This document shows, piece after piece, positions 17,002 to 25,072 of a stretch of 45,679 nucleotides of DNA. The stretch comes from Paraburkholderia mimosarum LMG 23256 = NBRC 106338. Lineage in GTDB: Bacteria > Pseudomonadota > Gammaproteobacteria > Burkholderiales > Burkholderiaceae. The notes under the pieces were generated by a model. It did not search any database. It was not told the origin of the DNA and saw only the letters and a list, made by a program, of their open reading frames with translations. How positions within the stretch are numbered: position 1 is the stretch's first letter; the number at the start of each line of letters is the position of its first letter. The stretch covers positions 1 through 45,679 of the forward strand of contig NZ_BBJJ01000057.1 of the NCBI RefSeq assembly GCF_000739815.1. The letters run 5' to 3'. A program made the translations under genes and the position numbers.

Positions 17002-18024
17002 TCATCTCATTGGCAGCGGACGCATGAGCCCGCCGTCGGTCCAAAGCGCATTCAGACCACGATCCAGATGGTAGGGCCCACCCGTCGTACGCTGGAATAT
17101 CTCGCCGTAATTGCCGGTCGCAGCAATAACCCTGGCGGCCCAATCATGTGCCAGCCCCAGCGCCTGAGCAGTCGCGAAGTCGCGGCCGAGCAACTGTTCG
17201 GCCCGCATGTCTTTCCGTTTCGACGCCGCTGCCACGTTACCCTGCGTGATTCCCAGGGCTTCCGCCTCGATCAATGCGCTGACCGTCCAATCGATCAACA
17301 GCGCGAACTTCTGGTCGCCAAAGCGGTATGCGGGGACCATTGGATTAAGTCCGAACCGTTCCGGGAGGAATACGAAATCGTTGGGTCCACGAAAGTTCGC
17401 GCGCGACTGCGCGAGCCGGGACTCCGTGCCTGCGCCAGCATCACACCGACGGACAGCGATGGCCGCGTCCATTTCACCCTGCTCAGAGTGGCTCATGAGC
17501 CCGTAAGGAATTCTTCGCGCAGTCATTTCGTCACGCAGAACTCGTTCTGTCGGGCTCATGTCAAGTGCGCAAATGAGCTTGTCACGCAGGCCCGGCAGAT
17601 CCGTAATGCCGCTGTGCTTCGAGACCAGCAAACGCTGGGCGTCGTAAAAGATGGGCGGTCCAAACCCGACGCCGAAATGCATCGCCGTCGATGCCGAAGG
17701 CGAGATGCCGATTGCAACCTGGATCGTGCCTTCCTTCAGCGCATTTAACGCCTCCGGCTCGGCAGGAAAGGACCTAATCGTGAGGCTGCTTTCGTCGTTG
17801 AAGATGGCGACGGCCACAGCACGGCACACCTCAGCTTCCAGGGCCGAGAGATTGCCGTGGATGTCCTCTCCATTCCAGTCGTCGGCGCCGAGGACCGTGC
17901 CGCATTCCAGGTGGTGAGTGGCGCGGATTGAATCCAAAGTTTGCGCGTGCACGGCGCTGGCGAGCGCCATCAAGCCGACGGCCAGGAGACCGGGGAACAA
18001 GAGACCTGAGAGTAGGCGAAGCAT
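17002..18024 (-). CDS. periplasmic amino-acid-binding protein (general L-amino-acid ABC type)
   Basis: 340-residue solute-binding protein with a signal peptide (LLSGLLFPGLLAVGLMALASAVHAQ). The sequence after it, TLDSIRATHHLECGT, and the later LSALEAEVCRAVAVAIF, LERFGLNPMVPAYRFGDQKFALLIDWTVSALIEAEALG and NYGEIFQRTTGGPYHLDRGLNALWTDGGL match the AapJ/BztA pattern. No permease or ATPase genes are adjacent, so it is an orphan binding protein. The ATG at 18024 is chosen over a TTG four codons upstream. Two cysteines in the mature part could form a disulfide. It may supply a distant transporter or act in sensing. Confidence 0.85.
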   Translation of the reverse strand: MLRLLSGLLFPGLLAVGLMALASAVHAQTLDSIRATHHLECGTVLGADDWNGEDIHGNLSALEAEVCRAVAVAIFNDESSLTIRSFPAEPEALNALKEGTIQVAIGISPSASTAMHFGVGFGPPIFYDAQRLLVSKHSGITDLPGLRDKLICALDMSPTERVLRDEMTARRIPYGLMSHSEQGEMDAAIAVRRCDAGAGTESRLAQSRANFRGPNDFVFLPERFGLNPMVPAYRFGDQKFALLIDWTVSALIEAEALGITQGNVAAASKRKDMRAEQLLGRDFATAQALGLAHDWAARVIAATGNYGEIFQRTTGGPYHLDRGLNALWTDGGLMRPLPMR

Positions 18025-18055
18025 GCAAAAGTCCAACCAAGTCGGAAAGCGAAAA

Positions 18056-18079
18056 GGATGGAGGTCGAGTTCTCCATCC
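18056..18079 (-). terminator. rho-independent terminator after the phosphoesterase gene
   Basis: GGATGGAG / CTCCATCC is a perfect 8-bp stem with an 8-base loop. On the minus strand it is followed by TTTTCGCTTT. It lies 50 bases after the stop of the phosphoesterase gene and upstream of the binding-protein gene, so the two are probably separate transcripts. Confidence 0.7.
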
Positions 18080-18128
18080 CTCGTGAGCGATCTTCAGCCC
18101 GCATGCAACATTTCAAGGCGAAGCAGGA

Positions 18129-20327
18129 TCAGGGCGTCCAGGTTCCGGAAGTAGGCGTGCCAGGCGATTGGGTCGGACGCGGATTGACGTCAACCGGATA
18201 CGGATCGATCGGCTCACCCGCCTTGTAGGCTGCCAGAGACGGAAAGTCGGTTGGCAAGATGCCGATCGCCTCGCACGCACCATTCGTATAGCCGTTCGGC
18301 GCATAGTTTGGCGTTGCCAGGTGAGGCAGTGTTGCGACGACGTTCTGCGGGAAGGTCGCTCGCGCGGCTGCGATGGGCTCCTTTTCCCCCCGCAAAATGT
18401 CGTAATCGAAGGCTTCCGTCAGGTCGCCAACCTCGTTGTCCGGATCATCCGAAGGACCGAGGTTCGGCTGTCCCAGTGTCGTGGCGCCCAACTCGCGCCC
18501 CCGCTTCTCGTCTGGCAGCGAGGCGAGCGGCACGAGACCGTACAGTTCGTTGATGAATTTGATCACCGAGCCGTGCTCGCTGTAGCGATGTGATATCTTG
18601 CCGGCCTTTGCATAAGGCGAGATCAGGATTGTCGGAATACGCGGACCGGCCGCAAGCGGCGAGCCGTCAGCAAAAGTGCTGCGCCGGTGCGGCGAAACAT
18701 GGTCGTAGAACCCGTCAGTCTCGTCGTAAGTGATGATGATTGCGCTTTCCGCCCAGTATGGACTATTGGCAATGTCGTTGATCGCCTTGGCCGCGAACGC
18801 CTCGGAGATCTGTTGATCCGAGTAGGCCGGGTGATCGTCGTTGCCGAGGAACGCGTGCTGAATGGCCGGCGTTGGATTGACTGGCACCAGCCCATCATTG
18901 TTGTCGTAGCCGCCGCGCAGGTAGAACACGCCTCCTTCTGGCGGCAGCTTCCTGGCTTCAACGGCGTCGAAAAAGTCCTTGGCGCCGTGCAGGTTATTGT
19001 TCAGTACCTGCGGATTGTCGGCGAGATAGCCGAAATATTGAGGACCGTTGTGATGTAACACATAACCGGTGTTCAGGCCCGGGTCGTGGGCAGGATTCGG
19101 CGTGGTCGAGTTTTGCGGCTCGTACGGGTCGGACGCATCATGGTTATTGAAGCCCTGCTGGTACCAACCCCAATTGACCGCCGGGTCAAGGTCCGAAACT
19201 ACCTTCATGTCCTCCTGGATATCCGCGAGGTCTGCAGTCGGATTCTGGTCGGTCGCAGTAATTTTCTTGACGTTCTTACCCATGAACGACAACGGTTGGC
19301 TGGCGAAGGTCAGATTCAACGTCGGGTTGGCCGGATTCTCGTCGAAGTTAAACGGGGGCTTGACCGCGTTGGTGTCGAGGTTTGAACCTGGGAACGGGCC
19401 CGGATCGTTGACAACCGGCACGAACGCATTGCTGGTGCTCGGCATGACCTGCGAGCCATAGCTCGCGCCAATGGGATTCGGGAAGGCTGGGTTCGCATAG
19501 GTCACCGTCGCGCCTTCATTATTGTGCCGTGCCCATTGCGTCTGACCGGACTGGCCGGCGATAAGCGCGATCGCATTCGGGGTCGAAGGCCCGACGATTG
19601 ACTGACGGAAGTTATCGAACAGCACGAAGTTCTTCGCCCAGTGCCACATGAAGGGGATCGTGTCGCAGTCGATGTGGCCGATATCCGTCTCGGCTTTCTG
19701 CTTTTGCGCGAGCGAGATTGCGGTCGCGGGTACGCCCGTTTTGGCGACGATGTTGCCTTGCGCGTCAGTCGTGAGACCTTCTTGGTCCATAGCGTAACGG
19801 TCATTCGCCGCGATACCGGTGGCCGGGTCGACATGCAGACTGTTCGACATCCCTTGGTGGCTGTGATCGACCGAAATCTCGTCGGCCGGATAGATCGGCA
19901 CAATCTGCCCGGCGGCGGTTTTGACCGCTTGCGGCATCAGGTACGGGGAGACCGTCACCGTGCGGAGCGAGGTGTCGAGGTATCTTTGCGTGAAACCGGG
20001 CGTCGCCTTGGCAGGCGTCGCGCCGCGCGGCGCACTGAAGAGGCCGTTGGCGCCCGGGTAGGTGCCGAAGAAGTGGTCGAACGACTCATTCTCGTGATAA
20101 ATCACGAAAACAAACTTCACCTTGCGGCGCAGCAGCTCGATCTTTTCCTTAAGCGACAACTTGTCAAGGTCATCGTTGTCGTGCTGGCCGTCGTCATGCC
20201 TGAGACCTTGCTGTTGTCCATCGTCTCGCGGCCAGTCGTCTTGCGGAAACGACACCGTGGGGTTCGACAGCAGCGCTAGCGCCGCGACCAAGCCAGTCGT
20301 ACGCCTAAAGGACTCTGCAAAAGACAT
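18129..20327 (-). CDS. secreted phosphoesterase (phospholipase C / acid phosphatase family)
   Basis: About 732-residue secreted enzyme of the PF04185 phosphoesterase family, which includes bacterial phospholipases C and acid phosphatases. A signal peptide (TTGLVAALALLSNPTVSFPQ) is followed by a His/Asp-rich linker. The first active-site block is FVIYHENESFDHFFGTYPGANG; a second includes ITYDETDGFYDHVSPH, and a third GPRIPTILISPYAKAGKISH followed by SVIKFINELYG. The ATG at 20327 is preceded by GGGAGG at good spacing and is preferred to the ATG five codons upstream. A transcription terminator follows. The substrate (phospholipid or phosphate ester) is not determined; secretion suggests phosphate scavenging. 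Confidence 0.88.
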   Translation of the reverse strand: MSFAESFRRTTGLVAALALLSNPTVSFPQDDWPRDDGQQQGLRHDDGQHDNDDLDKLSLKEKIELLRRKVKFVFVIYHENESFDHFFGTYPGANGLFSAPRGATPAKATPGFTQRYLDTSLRTVTVSPYLMPQAVKTAAGQIVPIYPADEISVDHSHQGMSNSLHVDPATGIAANDRYAMDQEGLTTDAQGNIVAKTGVPATAISLAQKQKAETDIGHIDCDTIPFMWHWAKNFVLFDNFRQSIVGPSTPNAIALIAGQSGQTQWARHNNEGATVTYANPAFPNPIGASYGSQVMPSTSNAFVPVVNDPGPFPGSNLDTNAVKPPFNFDENPANPTLNLTFASQPLSFMGKNVKKITATDQNPTADLADIQEDMKVVSDLDPAVNWGWYQQGFNNHDASDPYEPQNSTTPNPAHDPGLNTGYVLHHNGPQYFGYLADNPQVLNNNLHGAKDFFDAVEARKLPPEGGVFYLRGGYDNNDGLVPVNPTPAIQHAFLGNDDHPAYSDQQISEAFAAKAINDIANSPYWAESAIIITYDETDGFYDHVSPHRRSTFADGSPLAAGPRIPTILISPYAKAGKISHRYSEHGSVIKFINELYGLVPLASLPDEKRGRELGATTLGQPNLGPSDDPDNEVGDLTEAFDYDILRGEKEPIAAARATFPQNVVATLPHLATPNYAPNGYTNGACEAIGILPTDFPSLAAYKAGEPIDPYPVDVNPRPTQSPGTPTSGTWTP

Positions 20328-20373
20328 GTTCACCCTCCCCATGTGAATCGGCCAATCCCGGCATTCTTGCTTT

Positions 20374-20398
20374 TACGTCATGTCAGGACGATGACGTA
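20374..20398. promoter_or_regulatory. long inverted repeat upstream of the phosphoesterase gene
   Basis: TACGTCAT and ATGACGTA are perfect 8-base arms separated by 9 bases, 47-71 bases upstream of the phosphoesterase start. It may be an operator. Partial resemblance to the TGTCA core of PhoB sites is present but does not give a clean Pho box. Confidence 0.35.
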
Positions 20399-20664
20399 CA
20401 AAGCAGGAAAACTACCGATTGAGGCGAGCATCGCGAAACGCGTTCCCACCTGGAGGTGTCGCACGGCCTGGATCCTTCTGCCATACCCGAAAATTGAGAA
20501 TCCCCTTCAAGCCGCGCCAATGCTGGCTCTTTGGTATCTCGCATGACGCCCCCGGCCTCCGGAGAGGCGATCGCAGTACGCGGTATATGGGATGTGTGGT
20601 GTCCATTGATGACGCTTCGCATCCTGGCGTGGCCGAATATTGACCCGTCGACCCGGTGTCGACG

Positions 20665-20990
20665 GGAGCCTCCGACGATTTACGTTGGGTGCAAGGATCA
20701 GGGGCGCAGCCAGCCGTTGCCCGATACGAGCCCTGTGCCGCAACGACAAAGCTGCCGGACAGCAACGGCGCCTCGCACGCCTTGTCCTGCGGGACGGATT
20801 GGCCGGTAAGCAGCGATTCGTCGACTTGCAGCCCAGAGGAAGCAGCGACGACACCGTCGCCCACGATCTGGTCGCCGCGCTCGACCGCAATCATGTCGTC
20901 TTTCGCGATGTCGGCGATCTCGACCTCGATCGTGTGGCCCACGCGGCGCACGCGCGCATGAGGTTGCTGCAACAGTGCGAGGCGAGCCGT
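20665..20990 (-). pseudogene. fragment of a cation P-type ATPase (actuator region)
   Basis: A minus-strand frame reads 'HARVRRVGHTIEVEIADI', 'DMIAVERGDQIVGDGVV', 'GLQVDESLLTGQSVP' and 'LLSGSFVVAAQGSYRATA', which is the actuator domain of a P-type ATPase with the TGES loop changed to TGQS. Nothing of the phosphorylation or hinge domains follows, and after about 100 residues the frame loses similarity. There is no start region either. It abuts the RND pump fragment, so this is a deletion scar of a former metal-resistance cluster. The P2-type pump at 12.9 kb is a different, intact gene. Confidence 0.8.
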
Positions 20991-21014
20991 CCGCCCACGC
21001 CCGAGAACTAAAGA

Positions 21015-21836
21015 TCAGCACACGATGAAGGTGGCGAACACCACGGCGCTGCGGACCTCGAGCGCCGCACGCAACACGACGCGAAACGCGGGAAGCGGCA
21101 GGGGCAGCTTGCGGTTCTCTCCCAGGCGCCGATAAATGTTTTCGACGTCGATGATCGCGTCGTCCGCCACCTCGCCGAGTGCGATCGCCGGGCCACCGAG
21201 CGTCATCGGGTTCAGGCTCACCCCGAACGCGGTCAGCACGATGATCGCGACCAGCAGCGACAGCGGAATCGATACGGCGGAGATGACCACAGTGTGCACG
21301 TTGAGCAGGAACAGGGACAGCACGGCGATAACAAGCACGGCACCGACGATGAGCGCCGTGCGCAGGTGGCCCACCGCGGCCTCGGTAAAACTGGCGGGCA
21401 GGAAAACGTTCGCGGTCACATCGATGCCTTGCCGTGCGAGCACAGGTTCGAGCCCGGCAAGCGTCTTTTCGATGTCGCGCGTGACGGCCATCGTGTTGGT
21501 GCCGTACTGGCTCTCCAACTGGAACATCACGCCAGGCTTGCCCATGATCGACGCCCCACCCGCGGGCGGTGCGCTACCCCACGTCACGCTGGTGACGTCG
21601 CCGAGGCGGACCGCTGCCCCGTTGCTCGAGCGCAGCACTACGCCGGCGAGCTTGCCCGGCGTGCCAATCTGCCCATCGGCGTTGACCGCGATGCGCTGAT
21701 TGTCGTTCTCGATGAATCCTGTGCCGCGCACACCGGTGGATTGCCGCGCCGCGGCAATGACGTCCTGGATGGACAGGCCGTAATGCATCAGCTTCGCGGG
21801 ATCGAACCGATTGGTGGACACATGCCGGCCTCTCAA
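21015..21836 (-). pseudogene. fragment of a heavy-metal RND efflux pump (CzcA/CusA type)
   Basis: About 270 residues from the N-terminal half of a CzcA/CusA-family inner-membrane pump. It begins in the porter domain (NRFDPAKLMHYGLSIQDVIAAARQ; GKLAGVVLRSSNGAAVRLGDVTSV) and continues into helices with LRTALIVGAVLVIAVLSLFLLN. It also includes the conserved proton-relay region GEVADDAIIDVENIYRRL. It stops after VFATFIV, well before the second half. The first ~200 residues are also missing. Full pumps are about 1,000 residues, so this is non-functional. The break lies next to the P-type ATPase scar. No CusB or CusC partners are present. Confidence 0.88.
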
Positions 21837-21921
21837 AGCGTCACTGGGTAGGCGTGCTTAATCGACCGCATACGATTGATTTCGGTCCAGCAGTCGGCTT
21901 CGATCATGACTTCAACATTAG

Positions 21922-22338
21922 TTATCCTGATCGGTCGATATTCATGGGGAATTCCTGCACGAGTCCGCGCACAATCGCGTAGACCGCTGGCAGCGGATCA
22001 TCATCACGCTGCCAGTCAACGGGCGCATCGAGATCTGGGCCGGCAAGACGGCACTCGATAAGGCGCGCAAAACCCTCACGCACAGCAGCCGGATGCCGCC
22101 CCTGAAAACCCAGATCCGCGAACGCCTGCTCCTCGATATCGAGGAGCAGGCGCCACGTCGGCGCCGGAACCCGGTGCCCCGGCAATCCCCGCCGCAGGCC
22201 CGCGTAACGCTGCGCGAGCAATACGACGATGCGCTGCAGGTCGAGGGCCGCACGCTGGATCGCCCTTTCAAGGGCGACGGGATCAACCGCCAGGTCGGCA
22301 TTGCCTTGGTCCATCGAGGTATCCAGGGTTTCGACCAT
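21922..22338 (-). CDS. hypothetical protein, second gene of a small operon
   Basis: 138-residue soluble protein, starting at ATG 22338 behind an excellent GGGAGG site. Helical and Leu/Ala-rich (ALDLQRIVVLLAQRYAGLRR, LLLDIEEQAFADLGFQG), with an acidic, Pro-containing C-terminal part (DAPVDWQRDDDPLPAVYAIVRGLV). No domain recognised. It lies 20 bases downstream of another short gene on the same strand, and the pair is preceded by a LexA-like box. The upstream extension of this frame to 22527 overlaps the previous gene and is not used. The gene sits inside the accessory island, so a mobile-element or DNA-damage-linked role is possible. Confidence 0.55.
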   Translation of the reverse strand: MVETLDTSMDQGNADLAVDPVALERAIQRAALDLQRIVVLLAQRYAGLRRGLPGHRVPAPTWRLLLDIEEQAFADLGFQGRHPAAVREGFARLIECRLAGPDLDAPVDWQRDDDPLPAVYAIVRGLVQEFPMNIDRSG

Positions 22339-22357
22339 CCTTGCCTCCCGCAGATGA

Positions 22358-22663
22358 CTATCGTGCCGACCGGCGAACCGCCGCCGTGCATTGCGCGAGC
22401 AGGTGACGCATCTGCGCGAGATGCCGGTCGGCAACCCCATGATCGGCGTCTGCGCGAGTCGACCGACGCGGCGTCGGCGGCCACACGCCAAAATGCCGGC
22501 AAACGGCCGATATATACGGTTTTGCACAGCCGCCGTCGGACTGCTCGCGTTGCGCGATCACCCGCCGCGCGGCGTCGGCAACGCGGGCATCGCCGACATG
22601 TGTGCGCAGCCAGGCGAGGGTTTGCCGATCGTCGTCGTTGAGGATCCGGACCAGGTGCTCCAT
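22358..22663 (-). CDS. hypothetical protein, first gene of a small operon
   Basis: 101-residue soluble protein. The N-terminal half is helical and looks well formed ('HLVRILNDDDRQTLAWLRTHVG', 'ARVADAARRVIAQREQ'); the C-terminal half is Arg-rich. The pattern 'KPYISAVCRHFGVWPPTP' could be a small nucleic-acid-binding helix. The family is not recognised. The start is ATG 22663 after a G-rich site. A LexA-like 16-mer centred about 32 bases upstream would overlap its promoter. It is followed closely by the gene ending at 21922. Confidence 0.55.
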   Translation of the reverse strand: MEHLVRILNDDDRQTLAWLRTHVGDARVADAARRVIAQREQSDGGCAKPYISAVCRHFGVWPPTPRRSTRADADHGVADRHLAQMRHLLAQCTAAVRRSAR

Positions 22664-22687
22664 GCTCGCCCCTGTTCATCCATACAG

Positions 22688-22703
22688 GTGTAAATATATA
22701 CAG
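22688..22703 (-). promoter_or_regulatory. LexA-like SOS box upstream of the small hypothetical operon
   Basis: On the minus strand CTGTATATATTTACAC; the LexA consensus is CTGTATATATATACAG, so 14 of 16 positions agree, with one arm imperfect. It is 25 bases upstream of the ATG at 22663, a typical position for a repressor site. Confidence 0.45.
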
Positions 22704-23403
22704 CATTTTTGAGGACAGCAAGGCGGACTGTCGCGTGCTGGACACGCGTCGCGCTTTCTGGGTAAATGCGCCAGTGTCGGCCAGTTCGTCCGAGTCGGCG
22801 AGATGAATGAACGCATGGACAACGACCTCAAACAATCTGGTGAACTCCTGCAGATATCGGCCGACGTCGTATTTCATCGCGACGTGCTGCGCATGGCCAT
22901 TCCCGCCGCAGCACCCAACCAGCCGGGACAAGTGGTGCGCGAACCCCAGCTCGCGCTCGACTTCCCGGACGATGAGAACGAAGACGCATGCTAGAGTAGG
23001 GCAGCGTTTCGGCCACCAGGGAGGGAAGGTTGGATCATCACGATGTTCGGCGCCTGGCAGCGGCCACCCATCTCTGCACCCAGCTCGCGGTGAGGCTTCC
23101 CCAACTTACGGCGACTTCAGCGGCCACGGACGGGTCGGACCGCGACCGGCAACTGGCCCGCGTGCGTGCGGCACTGGCTGGACAGGTCAGCAGGCCGCAA
23201 CGTCGGGTCCGCACCGGCGCACCACCTTCGATGTTGCAGGACGATGTGATGCACACCTCGCTGTTTTGAGAACGCCCGCAACGCGCCCGGTGTCCGAATT
23301 AGGCGCACGCCGTCAGCGATCGGTAATATCTAGAGCATGCCGAAGTCTATTGCCTGTGCCGTGCATCCTCGGTCCAACATCAATACGAAGAAGGGGAGTC
23401 GGC
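22704..23403. other. region without a firm gene upstream of the defence operon
   Basis: A 63-residue plus-strand frame (22803-22994) ending in an acidic stretch (ALDFPDDENED) may be a small protein or a fragment, but it has no good ribosome site. The rest has only overlapping short frames on both strands. The defence operon's promoter is expected near 23.3 kb, but no clear -35/-10 pair was found. Confidence 0.3.
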
Positions 23404-24213
23404 GTGAACGACGACGTGACATTCTCGTTGAGCCAGCTTGAGGGCATCGCGGACGCATTGGGCGACACCACTGACGGTCTGACCGGGCCAGAGATCGGGC
23501 TGCTGCTCGCCAATGCGAGGATCGACGACATCGCCCCCGGCATCACGAAACGCAAGCGCCTGCTCAACGCCTTTCTGAACTGCCAGAACGAGCTGGGACA
23601 CCGCCGGCACATCCTGGCCTTCATCCGGTTTGCCATGAAACCGGAACGATACGCGCGCAGTCCCGAGCGATTCGAGCCCATGCGCGCGCATCTCAATCGC
23701 AGTCTCGCGTTCGCCGCGCTTCAGGTCGAGCAGAGCGGCGAACTCGTGTCGGGCGACCGCGCATCGACGCTCCCGGATGCCATCCGCCGGGCGAATGACC
23801 TGCGCGCGGACCTCGCGGCGCGTGGCGCGCATCCGGACGTGCTCGCGTTCTGCCGGTCCGAACTCGTCGCTGACAACTATTTCCATGCGGTGCTCGAGGC
23901 GACCAAGAGCGTGGCGGCCAAACTTCGCGAACGGACCGGACTGACGGATGATGGCGCGGCGCTCGTCGACCGCGCCCTCGGTGGCAATCCGCCGATGCTC
24001 GCGGTCAATGAGCTGGGGGACGAGAGCCAGCTGAGCGAACAACGGGGGTTCGCCAATCTGGTCAAGGGCATGTTTGGCATGTTCAGGAACACCACGGCGC
24101 ATGCGCCGCGCATGCACTGGAACATGACGAGGAGCGACGCCGAGGATCTGCTGACGCTGGCGTCACTGATTCACCGACGAATCGACGCGGCGGTGATGCC
24201 CGCGAGACTATAG
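23404..24213 (+). CDS. TIGR02391-like HEPN protein, first gene of putative defence operon
   Basis: 269-residue protein. The GTG at 23404 follows AAGGGGAG; the frame is open far upstream but that part is not coding-like. The N-terminal half (FSLSQLEGIADALGDTTDGLTGPEIGLLL) and the C-terminal half fit the TIGR02391/Ymh group found in phage-defence and restriction loci. The C-terminal domain, VDRALGGNPPMLAVNEL ... GFANLVKGMFGMFRNTTAH, has an RNTTAH (R228-H233) motif, the RX4H signature of HEPN ribonucleases. It is 12 bases from the next gene. Likely an RNA-targeting toxin or sensor subunit. Domain assignment is from memory of motifs; the activity is inferred. Confidence 0.75.
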   Translation: MNDDVTFSLSQLEGIADALGDTTDGLTGPEIGLLLANARIDDIAPGITKRKRLLNAFLNCQNELGHRRHILAFIRFAMKPERYARSPERFEPMRAHLNRSLAFAALQVEQSGELVSGDRASTLPDAIRRANDLRADLAARGAHPDVLAFCRSELVADNYFHAVLEATKSVAAKLRERTGLTDDGAALVDRALGGNPPMLAVNELGDESQLSEQRGFANLVKGMFGMFRNTTAHAPRMHWNMTRSDAEDLLTLASLIHRRIDAAVMPARL

Positions 24214-24225
24214 GGACGACAACCG

Positions 24226-25023
24226 ATGACTTCGTTTTCCAGGCGCTTCGGTTATGGTGCGGCCTCGAGCCCCGCACCGATCTCCGTGCGGGAAGATGCG
24301 CCGCACGAATTGCGCGGCGTGCTCGTCGATCTGGCCTACGAGAGCGGACTGAGGCCGACGACGCTGCGCAACATCGTGTGTCCGGCGCTGCGCGTGCGCG
24401 CGGACCCGGGCAACTGGTCCGACTTCCCGAACGTCGACAATGAGGTGCGCGATCTCGTCGACGACGCGCCCTGGTACAAGGTCTACGATATCGCGGAAGC
24501 CATCCACCGGGCCGTGCAGGCTGGCCATGCTACAAAGGCCGCCGAGCACTTCCGCGAAGAACTGAACGCCTATTTCGTCGAGCGCGGCATCGGTTGGGAA
24601 CTGCACGACGATGGACTGCGCTATCGCGGCCCGGAAGGCTTCGAGACGGTGGTGAAGCATGCGCAGACCGACGTATCGGCGCACGGCCACCTGACCGCCG
24701 CGAACGAACTGCACCAGGCCATTGGCGATCTGTCGCGCCGACCCGAGCCCGATCGCACCGGCGCGATCCAGCATGCGATGGCGTCGCTTGAGTGCGTTGC
24801 GCGCGAGGTCGCCGGCAGCACGGCAACGCTGGGCGACGTGATCAAGGCGCACCGTGATCTGATGCCCAGGCCCCTGGATGTCGCCATCGAAAAGATCTGG
24901 GGCTTCACGTCGGAACGCGGCCGCCATCTCATCGAGGGACGCGAGCCGACAGCGGAAGAGGCCGAGCTCATTGTCGGACTGGCCGCGGCGATCGGCGCCT
25001 ATCTCGCGAAACTCGGCGGATGA
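24226..25023 (+). CDS. AbiJ-like (AbiJ_NTD4/STM4504-type) HEPN protein
   Basis: 265-residue protein. The N-terminal part (YGAASSPAPISVREDAP, LRGVLVDLAYESGLRPTTLRNIVC, WYKVYDIAEAIHR) resembles AbiJ N-terminal domain 4, a module of abortive-infection proteins. The C-terminal part (RTGAIQHAMASLECVAREVAG and SERGRHLIEGREPTAEEAELIVG) matches the HEPN-like tail common in this family, with the R-H pair in RGRH (about 233-234). The gene lies 12 bases after the TIGR02391-like gene and 34 bases before the OLD-family nuclease gene. A diverged copy of its last ~24 codons and 3' leader occurs after the helicase gene at 27.82-27.96 kb. Likely an abortive-infection effector. Confidence 0.7.
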   Translation: MTSFSRRFGYGAASSPAPISVREDAPHELRGVLVDLAYESGLRPTTLRNIVCPALRVRADPGNWSDFPNVDNEVRDLVDDAPWYKVYDIAEAIHRAVQAGHATKAAEHFREELNAYFVERGIGWELHDDGLRYRGPEGFETVVKHAQTDVSAHGHLTAANELHQAIGDLSRRPEPDRTGAIQHAMASLECVAREVAGSTATLGDVIKAHRDLMPRPLDVAIEKIWGFTSERGRHLIEGREPTAEEAELIVGLAAAIGAYLAKLGG

Positions 25024-25072
25024 CCCGACGCCGGGGCGACAGGAAGAATCCGATCCGATGCCCTTCGCGGAC
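24950..25072 (+). repeat. direct repeat copy 1: AbiJ-like gene tail plus following leader
   Basis: Covers the last codons of the AbiJ-like gene, the 34-base gap and the first codons of the nuclease gene (MPFAD). A diverged copy at 27819-27955 keeps the same order, including the stop (GG-TGA), the gap and the equivalent of MPFAD (as TGFAD). Identity by eye is roughly three quarters. The two copies bracket exactly the GajA-like and GajB-like genes. Confidence 0.8.

Noticed and set aside
16858..17748. Long plus-strand frame opposite the amino-acid-binding protein gene
   Set aside because: It is mostly the complement of a clear binding-protein gene, and its product has no coherent pattern.
20374..20398. 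PhoB box upstream of the phosphoesterase gene
   Set aside because: The symmetry is inverted rather than two 11-base direct repeats, and the TGTCA cores do not line up.
22807..23403. Long upstream extension of the TIGR02391-like reading frame
   Set aside because: The extension is Arg/Ser/Pro-rich without coding character, and a GTG with a strong ribosome site at 23404 marks the real start.
24878..25057. Upstream extension of the GajA-like frame into the AbiJ-like gene
   Set aside because: It overlaps the AbiJ-like gene in another frame; the ATG at 25058 has a ribosome site.
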